Source of the DNA: UBA8290 sp964230965
GTDB lineage: Bacteria; Bacillota_I; Bacilli_A; Acholeplasmatales; Acholeplasmataceae
Length of the DNA: 8,416 bases
NCBI GenBank assembly: GCA_964230965.1
Contig: CAXRJA010000017.1
Span: 1 to 8,416, forward strand
Reading direction: 5' to 3'
This document shows positions 1-6,512 of the stretch, piece after piece (the first letter of the stretch is position 1; every line of letters starts with the position of its first letter). The notes beneath the pieces are model-generated. The model was not told where the DNA came from, did no database searches, and worked only from the letters and a program-made list of their open reading frames with translations. The position numbers were made by a program, and so were the translations under genes.

Positions 1-332
1 TGTTTAAACGTATTTTCAGAAAAAATAATTTCTCCACCAAACATATGCTTTATCTTTTTTGCAGCAAGTATTTCAATGGTTTTAAAATCTTCCATCATCA
101 AGGGGATGTCTTTTTTATGAAACCTTTCAAACACATCCTCACTTTCATTATCATGCATATCTGTCAGCAAGTCTTCAAGTTTTTGTTCCTGTTCAAAAGA
201 CATCAAATCTTCAATCGTTGCATCTTTTGAAAATGCAACGATAGCATCATTTTTTTCTTTCGCAACTTCTGCGAGTCCTGCATATCGATCACATCGATTA
301 AGTGCTTTAAATGTTGTTTTTGAAATATTCAT
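1..332 (-). CDS. Possible DUF2779/RecB-like protein, N-terminal part only
   Basis: The frame opens at ATG 332 and runs off the left edge without a stop, giving 110 residues. The start is supported by AAGGGG five bases upstream. The N-terminus (MNISKTTFKALNRCDRY) resembles the start of DUF2779 and other Cas4/RecB-like PD-(D/E)XK proteins, which often open with 'ISKxxFKxxxxCxRxxxL' and a cysteine near residue 14. The rest is acidic and helical (EDLMSFEQEQ, LLTDMHDNESED), then a segment ending FGGEIIFSENTF that could lead into a beta-strand core. The catalytic region is outside the window, so nuclease function is not shown. It follows the terminator of the HAD gene and has its own promoter-like sequence. 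Seen: the intact frame, the SD and the N-terminal motif. Inferred: the family. It could also be an unrelated lineage-specific protein. Confidence 0.6.
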   Translation of the reverse strand, partial: MNISKTTFKALNRCDRYAGLAEVAKEKNDAIVAFSKDATIEDLMSFEQEQKLEDLLTDMHDNESEDVFERFHKKDIPLMMEDFKTIEILAAKKIKHMFGGEIIFSENTFK

Positions 333-342
333 AGTTACCCCT

Positions 343-358
343 TAAAAATATTGTATCA
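343..358 (-). promoter_or_regulatory. Extended -10 promoter for the left-edge gene
   Basis: On the minus strand TGA lies directly before TACAAT (-10 hexamer at 350-355, TG at 357-358), giving a TGn extended -10 element. I see no good -35. The predicted start is near 343, which leaves an 11-nt leader beginning AAGGGG and ending at the ATG at 332. The spacing matches two other promoters in this window. Confidence 0.5.
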
Positions 359-367
359 AGAAAAGAT

Positions 368-391
368 AAAAAAATAAGGTTTCCCTTATTT
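368..391 (-). terminator. Intrinsic terminator after the HAD gene
   Basis: On the minus strand an 8-bp stem (AAATAAGG with CCTTATTT, 384-391 and 372-379) closes a GAAA tetraloop and runs into a T tract (368-374). The stem includes the TAA stop codon of the HAD gene at 386-388. The reverse strand lacks a comparable T run after the stem, so it is assigned to the minus strand. Confidence 0.8.
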
Positions 392-1039
392 AATTATTTG
401 ATATCCTTTAAGTTGACACGCTTTTTCTAATGCTTGATCTGGGTGATAACACATTGCTTCATCAGCAAAATCTAATACAGATAAATCATAATAGGAATCT
501 GCATATGCTTTAACATGTGTAAGTGTATCATTGGTAAAATGATGTTTAACGGCATCTACTTTCTTTTCGTTGATGATGATGTGAACCTCTTTAGAGGTAA
601 GTCTTTTTTGATGTTGTTTTGATTCAGTCCCAATAACTTCATCAAAGCCTTCGTTTAAAAATGGTTGAAGCATGATATCAAAACTGCCAGATAACAAGAT
701 ACAATGATACCCTGCGTCTTTATCTTTTTTTAGTTGGGCTTTTAAATCAGGTTGAATAGTACTTTGAAGACTATTATAGAATGATTGCATAAATTCATTT
801 AAAGTTTGATCATCTAAAACATGTAAAAGATCAATGGTTTTTGCCATCGCGTTTTTACGAAATGTTTCTTTATCCCATCTTAATTTTAACTTGTGTAAGA
901 TATACCAGCGAGTAATCGTACCCCAATGTTTCTTATACGCTTTTTGATTATATTTTTTTTCTTTAAATAATTTGAATAAATGTGGCACAGTTTGTACATT
1001 GACATACGTACCATCAAAATCATAAATTGCAAGTTTCAT
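386..1039 (-). CDS. HAD superfamily phosphatase, subfamily IB
   Basis: A 217-residue cytoplasmic hydrolase of the haloacid dehalogenase superfamily. Motif I is DFDGT at residues 7-11 (D7 nucleophile, D9 acid/base). Motif II is S117 in LLSGSFD, a lysine of motif III lies near K159/K160, and motif IV is ADSYYD with D181 and D185. The helical cap between motifs I and II, and the length, fit the SerB-like IB group, which acts on small phosphomonoesters. The substrate cannot be told from sequence. The ATG overlaps the TGA of the MFS gene by 4 bases (ATGA, 1036-1039) and only a weak AAAGAG lies upstream, so translation is probably coupled to the transporter. A terminator is built into its 3' end. 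A shared pathway with the transporter is an inference from the overlap. Confidence 0.9.
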   Translation of the reverse strand: MKLAIYDFDGTYVNVQTVPHLFKLFKEKKYNQKAYKKHWGTITRWYILHKLKLRWDKETFRKNAMAKTIDLLHVLDDQTLNEFMQSFYNSLQSTIQPDLKAQLKKDKDAGYHCILLSGSFDIMLQPFLNEGFDEVIGTESKQHQKRLTSKEVHIIINEKKVDAVKHHFTNDTLTHVKAYADSYYDLSVLDFADEAMCYHPDQALEKACQLKGYQIIK

Positions 1040-2169
1040 ATAGACTCTTTTCTCACAAATAAGAATAATATGAATGCCAACAGCAAAATAAATATATATA
1101 AATATAAGGTATTACCAAAAAAGTCTAATATCACGGATGAAAATAATGTCCCTAATAGTGCAGAGATGCCGTAACCAAGAAAAACTTTTCCATATAAAGC
1201 TGCATACAAATCTTTCCCAAATTTCTTTTTTATATAATTTGGCATAATAGATAGCCCTGCACCTAAATTAAACCAGTATATACTATATCCAAGACCAAAC
1301 AACAAGAGTGAGAATCCTAAATTCAAACTATTGATGATGCTCGCAATTACGATAGATCCGATAGAAACCATTGCAGTTTTTTCGAACCCCAATTGATCTA
1401 TTAAATATCCAAAAAAAGGCCTTGAAAGTGCATTTAAAAGAGCCAAACCACTCACAACCAATGCAACATCAACTGCATCAAATTTATAGTAATCAGTACC
1501 GATGGTGTAGGTGAGCCCTATCATCATAAGTCCAATCATTGAAGAAAGTGTGAAAATAATGAGTAATCTTAGATAAGGTATTGATTGATAAGCTTTTTGA
1601 TCAAGATTTTGATGATCATAGGGATAGATAACAACCAATGGAATTGTAACAATACCACTAAATAAAGCATAATATAAAAACAATGTTTGTAAAGAGTACA
1701 CATCAAGGACATATCTTGAAGTTGGTGCTAATATCACTGATGACAATCCAAAAGCTAATAACATGACACCAACAAAAAACCCTGAATGGTGTGTTGCATA
1801 TCTCTGAACAAACTGTAAAGCTGCACCATAAAATATGCCAACAGATATCCCCATGAATACACCATAAAATAACGTAAACATGAGTATGCTATTGCTTAAA
1901 GCTGCACCTATCCATGAAGTCATTAAAAGCATTGATCCAATAATAATTAATATTTTAAGCGCAACTTTTCTCATCAATTTTCCAGTAACAATCATAGATA
2001 TAGAAAAAAACCCTAATGAAAACATATATGGTAAACCAGAAATGGATATGGTTACTTGAAATTTATTTTCGATAAATGGTCGATAAACAGTATAAGTATA
2101 TACTGAGCCTAACATCATCATCGTTAAGAAAAACAAAATGTAAATACATATATATAATTTTTTATTCAT
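1036..2169 (-). CDS. MFS transporter, OFA (oxalate/formate antiporter)-like
   Basis: A 377-residue integral membrane protein with about 12 hydrophobic segments and a central loop near 183-200, as usual for the major facilitator superfamily. OFA-like marks are GSVYTYTVYRPF (21-32) in the first helix, the GISVGIFYGAAL segment (107-118) followed by QRY, and GVMLLAFGLSSVILAP (134-149). The second half has the MFS loop motif RPFFGYLIDQLG (250-261). OFA members exchange organic anions such as oxalate/formate, but the substrate here is unknown. The only plausible start is ATG 2169: upstream the frame is closed by TGA at 2182-2184, and the next methionines (17-19) would cut off helix 1. There is no Shine-Dalgarno, and the -10 box ends 6 bases before the ATG, so the mRNA is probably leaderless. 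It overlaps the HAD gene by 4 bases. Confidence 0.88.
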   Translation of the reverse strand: MNKKLYICIYILFFLTMMMLGSVYTYTVYRPFIENKFQVTISISGLPYMFSLGFFSISMIVTGKLMRKVALKILIIIGSMLLMTSWIGAALSNSILMFTLFYGVFMGISVGIFYGAALQFVQRYATHHSGFFVGVMLLAFGLSSVILAPTSRYVLDVYSLQTLFLYYALFSGIVTIPLVVIYPYDHQNLDQKAYQSIPYLRLLIIFTLSSMIGLMMIGLTYTIGTDYYKFDAVDVALVVSGLALLNALSRPFFGYLIDQLGFEKTAMVSIGSIVIASIINSLNLGFSLLLFGLGYSIYWFNLGAGLSIMPNYIKKKFGKDLYAALYGKVFLGYGISALLGTLFSSVILDFFGNTLYLYIFILLLAFILFLFVRKESI

Positions 2170-2184
2170 ATTTGTATTATATCA
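2169..2184 (-). promoter_or_regulatory. Extended -10 promoter, leaderless start of the MFS gene
   Basis: The minus strand reads TGA then a perfect TATAAT (2176-2181), a consensus TGn extended -10. Counting the last T as -7 puts +1 at 2169, the A of the start codon. No acceptable -35 is seen at 16-19 bp spacing. It sits just after the pyrG terminator. Confidence 0.65.
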
Positions 2185-2205
2185 TGATAAAAAATCAATG
2201 CATAT

Positions 2206-2233
2206 AAATAAAAACACCCCTTATTGAAGTGTT
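2206..2233 (-). terminator. Intrinsic terminator of pyrG
   Basis: On the minus strand AACACTTC (2226-2233) pairs with GGGGTGTT (2213-2220) around a 5-base loop, 8 pairs including two G-T, followed by TTTATTT. The loop contains the TAA stop, and the 5' arm encodes the last residues of CTP synthase. Confidence 0.78.
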
Positions 2234-3813
2234 AGCATAGATTGTATAAATGACAGAAATAACCGCGTTGGATTTAATGGTCTAGATAAGAATTCGGGAT
2301 GATATTGAACGCCTATAAAAAAAGGATGGTTTTTGATTTCTATTGCCTCAACAAGTGTATTTGTCTGATCAAATGCACTAAATATCATCTCTGAATCTTT
2401 AAATATGGCATGATATTTTGGATTGACTTCAAAACGATGTCGATGTCTTTCCTCAATCACTTTCTGTTGATAAATTTCAAACAATTTTGTTTTTTTATTG
2501 ATATACGTTAATGAAGCACCTAAACGTAATGTACCACCTAAATCTTCATTTGATTGTCTTCCTCTCTGTATATCGATGACTGGATGAGGTGTTTCCGGAT
2601 TAAGTTCTGTTGAATGTGCTCCTTCTAAGTTTAATACATGTCTGGCAAACTCAACAACTGCGAGTTGCATCCCAAAGCATATGCCTAAAAATGGCACTTT
2701 ATTTTCTCTTGCATATCGAATTGCTTTAATTTTACCTTCCGTTGCACGAACACCAAATCCACCAGGAATTAAAATTCCATCAACATGTTCAAGTTTTGTA
2801 TGAATATTGTTATGATTTTCTGCATCAATCCATGTAATTTCAATATGCGCTTGATGTTGATATCCTGCATGTTCCAATGCCTCTATGATTGAAAAATATG
2901 CATCATGAAGTCCTACATACTTACCAACTATCGCGATTCTTAATGTCTGTTTTGTCTCTCGCATTTTTATAATAAATGATTGCCAGTCTGAAACATTGAT
3001 GGTCCTAGTCTTAAGTTCAAAATGATTTAAGATATGTTCTGTGATGCCTTGTTTGTTGTAATTTAAAATTACTTCATACAAAATTTCAACATCATGAGAT
3101 GTAAAGACAGCATCCTTGTGTATATCTCCAAGCATTGCAACTTTATCTTTTATCTTATCATCTAAAGGTGCTGCACTTCTAAGTAACACGCCATCAGCAT
3201 GGATGCCTAACGATCGTAATTCTTTTAACGAGTGTTGTGTGGGTTTCGTTTTGTATTCTCCAGATGCATTTATAAAAGGGATAAGCGTTGTATGTAAATA
3301 AAATGTATTGTGATATCCAATATCTCTTCTAAATTGTCGAATCGCTTCAATAAAAGGAAGTGATTCGATATCGCCGACAGTACCACCGATTTCAGTGATG
3401 ACGATATCTGCCTGAGTGTTTTGTGCAATTTTATAAAGTTTCTCTTTGATCATATCCGTAATATGAGGTATGACTTGAACTGTGTGCCCTAAATAATCTC
3501 CTCTTCGTTCTTTATTGATGACTTCTTCATATATTTGACCAGATGTTACGGAAGAATCTTTTGTTAAGTATTCATCAATAAAACGCTCATAGTGTCCTAA
3601 ATCTAAATCGGTTTCTTTACCATCATGTGTAACAAACACTTCTCCATGTTGAAAAGGACTCATGGTTCCTGGGTCCACATTGATATATGGATCTAATTTT
3701 TGCATGGTAACTTTATACCCATGTTTTTTTAGTAATTGTCCGATGGCAGCTGCAGATATCCCTTTACCAATGCCAGAAACAACGCCACCTGTTACAAATA
3801 AATATTTTGTCAT
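2221..3813 (-). CDS. pyrG: CTP synthase (glutamine-hydrolysing)
   Basis: A 530-residue cytoplasmic enzyme that makes CTP from UTP, ATP and glutamine, the last step of de novo pyrimidine nucleotide synthesis. The N-terminal synthetase domain has the P-loop GGVVSGIGKG (9-18), KLDPYINVDPGTMSP (39-53), acidic D71 and E141, and EIGGTVGDIES (141-151). The C-terminal class I glutaminase domain (about 290-530) has the oxyanion segment PGGFG (350-354), nucleophile C379 in GICFGMQ, and H505/E507 in QYHPEF. Length is normal and all key residues are present, so it should be active. The family more often has GICLGMQ; F380 is a minor variation. Start ATG 3813 has a strong SD (GAGGAGG, 3818-3824). No rpoE lies upstream, unlike in many Firmicutes. 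A hairpin directly upstream either ends the preceding operon or attenuates pyrG. Confidence 0.98.
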   Translation of the reverse strand: MTKYLFVTGGVVSGIGKGISAAAIGQLLKKHGYKVTMQKLDPYINVDPGTMSPFQHGEVFVTHDGKETDLDLGHYERFIDEYLTKDSSVTSGQIYEEVINKERRGDYLGHTVQVIPHITDMIKEKLYKIAQNTQADIVITEIGGTVGDIESLPFIEAIRQFRRDIGYHNTFYLHTTLIPFINASGEYKTKPTQHSLKELRSLGIHADGVLLRSAAPLDDKIKDKVAMLGDIHKDAVFTSHDVEILYEVILNYNKQGITEHILNHFELKTRTINVSDWQSFIIKMRETKQTLRIAIVGKYVGLHDAYFSIIEALEHAGYQHQAHIEITWIDAENHNNIHTKLEHVDGILIPGGFGVRATEGKIKAIRYARENKVPFLGICFGMQLAVVEFARHVLNLEGAHSTELNPETPHPVIDIQRGRQSNEDLGGTLRLGASLTYINKKTKLFEIYQQKVIEERHRHRFEVNPKYHAIFKDSEMIFSAFDQTNTLVEAIEIKNHPFFIGVQYHPEFLSRPLNPTRLFLSFIQSMLTLQ

Positions 3814-3824
3814 ACTTCCTCCTC

Positions 3825-3868
3825 AAAATAAAAGACACGCAATAAGGATTATGGATCCTTGATGTCTT
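3825..3868 (-). terminator. Hairpin between the DUF1801-like gene and pyrG
   Basis: On the minus strand AAGACA (as TGTCTT on plus, 3863-3868) pairs with TGTCTT (3832-3837), and inside it AAGGAT (3855-3860) pairs with ATCCTT (3844-3849) around a 5-base loop. An asymmetric internal loop (2 and 6 nt) separates the two 6-bp helices. TTATTTT follows (3825-3831). It overlaps the TAA of the upstream gene. It may be a plain terminator or a partial one that tunes read-through into pyrG, since I see no convincing promoter in the 11 bases between it and the pyrG SD/start. Confidence 0.6.
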
Positions 3869-4250
3869 AGTGTTTGATTGATTCTAAAATAAGAGCTTTA
3901 AAAATATTGGAATGAATATCTTTTTTCTTGAGATAAAAACATCCCATACCATGTTTAATATTATGTTGATCTGCGAGTTGATATAAAGCTTTGTCATATG
4001 CATTTAAATATAGTGTATATCCTGTGGATGATTTTCTAAACCCTAATTTGAAGAAGGGTTGGTTTTTAACATATGTATTGGAGTATGTCATATTACCAAA
4101 TCCAACAATATCTTTTCCCCAAATGCTTGGTTTCCATGATGTTAGATGTTCAATAGTTTCTATCATATATGACAAATCTAAGCTCGCTTCAGCATTGAAT
4201 GTTGTTAAAAAATCATCCACTAATAAGTCTTTTCTAAGTGTTGTTTTCAT
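3867..4250 (-). CDS. DUF1801 (YdhG-like) domain protein
   Basis: A 127-residue soluble protein without signal peptide or membrane segment. It matches the DUF1801 layout as I know it: a helical N-terminal half, then PSIWGKDIVGFG (41-52), a strand with FFKLGFRKSSTGYTLYL (66-82), and a C-terminal KHGMGCFYLKKKDI (99-112). The family is widespread in bacteria. Its biochemical role is not established, so no function is claimed. The start ATG 4250 overlaps the TGA of the upstream membrane-protein gene in an ATGA (4247-4250) and has no SD of its own, which points to translational coupling. The stop lies in the hairpin upstream of pyrG. Family call fairly sure; function unknown. Confidence 0.82.
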   Translation of the reverse strand: MKTTLRKDLLVDDFLTTFNAEASLDLSYMIETIEHLTSWKPSIWGKDIVGFGNMTYSNTYVKNQPFFKLGFRKSSTGYTLYLNAYDKALYQLADQHNIKHGMGCFYLKKKDIHSNIFKALILESIKH

Positions 4251-4885
4251 ATATGATGTTGAGTTAACATGTTATTTTCATAAATTTCATAATAATAACC
4301 ATTGGATTTAATGAAGTTTACAACTTTATTTTCAGAACCTATCATCAAATAGTACTTATGATGTTTTCTATTGTGGGTAATGTAAAATTTTCTTTTATAT
4401 TTGTATTGACCATTTTTTGTGTTGATGTAAAAACTAAATACGGCATCAACACTCGCATAGCTTGTCAATTGTTTTAGTGAACGATTTAATCTGTAGACAT
4501 CAATCGTATCTGTACCTAAAAGTAACATCACTGCATACTCTGAATTGTTTTTATTCGTGGAAGAAAGTCTTGCAGCTGGAATTTTCGTGCTATCTGTTTG
4601 ATAATCATTAAATAATGTAGCTTCAACAACTTCTTTTTTTCCTAATGCCATGTTATTGCCTGCCTTAAATGACAAAAAGCCTATAAGTGCCATCGCTAAA
4701 GCAAAAGGTAATAAAAAATACATGGCTGCTTCTGCTTCCGCATCTAAGAAAAACGCCAATACTAAAAATTCAATCGTTAAAAATGCACTGACTGCAAGAA
4801 AAATATAACCCAATATTTTATACGTTTTAACTTTCCATCGAGTAATAATATCAGACGCTTCGTAATTTGAAAACAAATCATACAT
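4247..4885 (-). CDS. Unrecognised membrane protein with two N-terminal helices
   Basis: A 212-residue protein I do not recognise. After a short cytoplasmic-looking N-terminus there are two hydrophobic helices (about 24-47 and 52-73) separated by an acidic turn (DAEAEAE), then a soluble tail of about 140 residues (74-212) rich in Lys, Tyr and Asn with alternating strand-like stretches (YAVMLLLGTDTIDVYRL, RKFYITHNRKHHKYYLMIG). The overall plan is a small anchored domain, with the tail probably on the cytoplasmic side. There is no lipobox. The start ATG 4885 has AAGGTG seven bases upstream and a promoter right before it. It overlaps the DUF1801-like gene by 4 bases, so the two are probably co-expressed. 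Real gene likely; function unknown. Confidence 0.85.
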   Translation of the reverse strand: MYDLFSNYEASDIITRWKVKTYKILGYIFLAVSAFLTIEFLVLAFFLDAEAEAAMYFLLPFALAMALIGFLSFKAGNNMALGKKEVVEATLFNDYQTDSTKIPAARLSSTNKNNSEYAVMLLLGTDTIDVYRLNRSLKQLTSYASVDAVFSFYINTKNGQYKYKRKFYITHNRKHHKYYLMIGSENKVVNFIKSNGYYYEIYENNMLTQHHI

Positions 4886-4895
4886 GGTATCACCT

Positions 4896-4911
4896 TCAAC
4901 TTATTATAACA
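4896..4911 (-). promoter_or_regulatory. Extended -10 promoter of the membrane protein/DUF1801 operon
   Basis: The minus strand reads TGT then a perfect TATAAT (4903-4908), a TGn extended -10. The T of the TG is also part of the T tract of the pbuG terminator. No clear -35 is seen. The predicted +1 at 4896 gives an 11-nt leader starting AAGGTG, so the SD lies at the very 5' end of the mRNA. Confidence 0.65.
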
Positions 4912-4939
4912 AAAAAGCATCTCGATTAGAGACGCTTTT
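4911..4939 (-). terminator. Intrinsic terminator of the purine permease gene
   Basis: On the minus strand an 11-bp stem (AAAAGCGTCTC at 4929-4939 with GAGATGCTTTT at 4913-4923, one G-T pair) closes a 5-base loop and is followed by T residues to 4911. It starts 13 bases after the permease stop. Confidence 0.88.
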
Positions 4940-4952
4940 ATTCATGAAAGGA

Positions 4953-6338
4953 TTACGCTATCCAAATAAAATAAATAAGTAGGTGCAATAAGAAGAATAC
5001 ACCGAGTCCATAAACCATCCAATGTACTTCTTTTCTTCTTGGTGATAATGCCATGAGTAATGCATATGTAATAAATCCAAACGCAATACCTTCTGATATC
5101 TTAAATGACAATATCATCATAATAACTGTGATAAAACTACTTGCTAATATAATAGGATCTTCAAAGTTAATCTCTTTAAGTGGTTTCATCATTAAAATCC
5201 CAACAAAAACGAGTGCAAGTGAGGTTGCTGGTGAATATGCAACACCATCAACAAATACAGCATCAACAAATCCAAAAAGTGGATAAAGCAAGATTGCTAG
5301 TAAAAATAATACTCCTGTGACTACAGCACTTAATCCTGTTTTAGCGCCTGCTTGAATTCCAGTATTAGATTCAATATAAGATGTCACAGTAGATGTCCCT
5401 ACAACGGCACCGAATATCGTCCCAACTGAATCTACAAGTAATGCTTGATCATTACCAATAAGCTGGCCTTCTTTATCAAGTAATCCCGCTTGATGCCCAA
5501 CGGATACAAGTGTACCTGCAGTATCAAAAAAGTCAATAAATAATAGAGTAACAATAACAGGATATGCGAGTGGGTTTGATAATAACGAACCTAGAGCACC
5601 AAATGCTTGACCAAACAATCCCCCAACCTCAGTCACTGCACCTAAATTCGCAGTTGTTAAGTTTGGCATAAATGGTTCTAAACCTGGGAAAATGAGTCCT
5701 AATAATGCACCACCGATACCGACAGCGAGCATTGAAATAATGATTGCAAATCGAGATAATTTTCCACCTGCTGTAAATAAGATCAACACTAAGAAAATAC
5801 CAACTAAACCAAGTAAAACAACTGGATTTGCTAAGTTTCCTAATGCAACAAAGGTTGCTGGATCAGAAACAATAATACCTGCATTTTTCAATCCAATAAA
5901 TGCAATAAAAAATCCAATACCTGCACCAATCGCAAGTTTTAAATCTCTCGGAATGGCATTAATGATGAGTTTTCTAAGACCTGTCAAACTCACAATTAAA
6001 AATAAAACCCCAGATACTAAAACTGCTGCAAGTGCTTCTTGCCATGTAAATCCTAGACCCAAAACAACAGTATAAGTAAAAAATGCATTAATACCCATAC
6101 CAGATGCGAGTGCAATTGGGACCTTCCCTAAAAATCCCATTAAAATTGTTGCAAAACCTGCAGCAATTGCTGTTGCAACAAATACACCTGGCTGACTCAT
6201 CCCCGCGTCAGCTAACATAAAACTATTCACAGGTAAAATGTAGACCATCGCTAAAAAGGTTACAACTCCACCAATGACTTCAGCACTGATACTAGATCCG
6301 CGTGCTTCAATTTGGAAATACTTTTTCAAGAATTCCAT
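4953..6338 (-). CDS. pbuG: Guanine/hypoxanthine permease, NCS2 AzgA/PbuG type
   Basis: A 461-residue polytopic membrane protein that should import purine bases by cation symport. It matches the AzgA-like branch of the NCS2 (nucleobase/cation symporter 2) family: MVYILPVNSFMLADAGM (31-47), SGMGINAFFTYTVVLGLG (79-96), GAGIGFFIAFIGLKNAGII (138-156), the acidic helix LLFIDFFDTAGTLVSVGH (265-282) and GTSTVTSYIESNTGIQAG (314-331). The last two hold the residues that line the substrate site in relatives. Length is normal and about 14 hydrophobic segments can be counted. The start ATG 6338 has AGGAG upstream. A guanine-class riboswitch with a terminator precedes it, so purine-replete cells should reduce expression. 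This supports guanine/hypoxanthine rather than adenine or uracil as substrate. It is a single-gene unit with its own promoter and terminator. A xanthine substrate is less likely but not excluded. Confidence 0.95.
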   Translation of the reverse strand: MEFLKKYFQIEARGSSISAEVIGGVVTFLAMVYILPVNSFMLADAGMSQPGVFVATAIAAGFATILMGFLGKVPIALASGMGINAFFTYTVVLGLGFTWQEALAAVLVSGVLFLIVSLTGLRKLIINAIPRDLKLAIGAGIGFFIAFIGLKNAGIIVSDPATFVALGNLANPVVLLGLVGIFLVLILFTAGGKLSRFAIIISMLAVGIGGALLGLIFPGLEPFMPNLTTANLGAVTEVGGLFGQAFGALGSLLSNPLAYPVIVTLLFIDFFDTAGTLVSVGHQAGLLDKEGQLIGNDQALLVDSVGTIFGAVVGTSTVTSYIESNTGIQAGAKTGLSAVVTGVLFLLAILLYPLFGFVDAVFVDGVAYSPATSLALVFVGILMMKPLKEINFEDPIILASSFITVIMMILSFKISEGIAFGFITYALLMALSPRRKEVHWMVYGLGVFFLLHLLIYFIWIA

Positions 6339-6380
6339 ATCTTCTTTCTCCTTTTTTTATTTTTGTCTTCAATAATCAAT

Positions 6381-6407
6381 AAAAAACCACACATACTTGT
6401 TGTGTGG
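6381..6407 (-). terminator. Riboswitch terminator hairpin
   Basis: On the minus strand CCACACA (6401-6407) pairs with TGTGTGG (6387-6393) around a 7-base loop and is followed by six T residues (6381-6386). It lies between the aptamer and the permease start, so it is the off-state of the switch. Confidence 0.88.
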
Positions 6408-6408
6408 T

Positions 6409-6439
6409 CGATTGAAAACGAAAAAAAGGATTCCAATCG
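6409..6439 (-). promoter_or_regulatory. Candidate antiterminator helix of the purine riboswitch
   Basis: On the minus strand CGATTGGAA (6431-6439) can pair with TTTCAATCG (6409-6417), 9 pairs with one G-U. The 5' arm contains four of the six bases of the 3' strand of aptamer helix P1 (6436-6441), so it competes with the ligand-bound aptamer. It stops two bases short of the terminator core stem, so how it blocks termination is unclear. Confidence 0.45.
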
Positions 6440-6502
6440 TAGTCATATCATTCACGGTGATATGGTAGAAACTTGACCGCCACATTCGGTCGATTATACG
6501 AT
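6436..6502 (-). promoter_or_regulatory. Purine riboswitch aptamer, guanine class
   Basis: On the minus strand all conserved parts of the purine aptamer are present. P1 is ATCGTA with TACGAT (6497-6502 and 6436-6441). The joining segment TAATC comes next, then P2 GACCG with CGGTC and loop AATGTGG. The core AAGTTTCTACC follows, then P3 ATATCA with TGATAT and loop CCGTGAA. Both loops fit the kissing-loop pattern. The specificity base corresponding to position 74 of the B. subtilis xpt aptamer is C (6442, in GACTACGA), which marks guanine/hypoxanthine rather than adenine binding. A terminator follows, and the controlled gene is a purine permease, as for pbuG in Bacillus. Expected logic: guanine bound, P1 stable, terminator formed, gene off. 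Confidence 0.96.
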
Positions 6503-6512
6503 ATATTGAAGA

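Noticed and set aside
3814..3866. Bacillus-type pyrG attenuation by reiterative G addition
   Set aside because: That mechanism needs a transcript starting with a GGGC-like run and a matching pyrimidine stretch in the terminator; no such start is visible here.
3991..4311. Plus-strand open frame of 106 codons across the DUF1801-like/membrane protein junction
   Set aside because: Antisense to two genes joined by an ATGA overlap, and no domain or start signal is seen.
5692..6075. Plus-strand open frame of 127 codons inside the permease gene
   Set aside because: Antisense to a clearly coding, conserved gene; the composition (rich in Pro, Thr, Lys, Asn) is that of a shadow frame, and there is no SD or promoter.
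6436..6502. Adenine-sensing riboswitch
   Set aside because: The specificity position is C (GACTACGA) rather than U, and the layout is a terminator-type off-switch in front of a purine permease.
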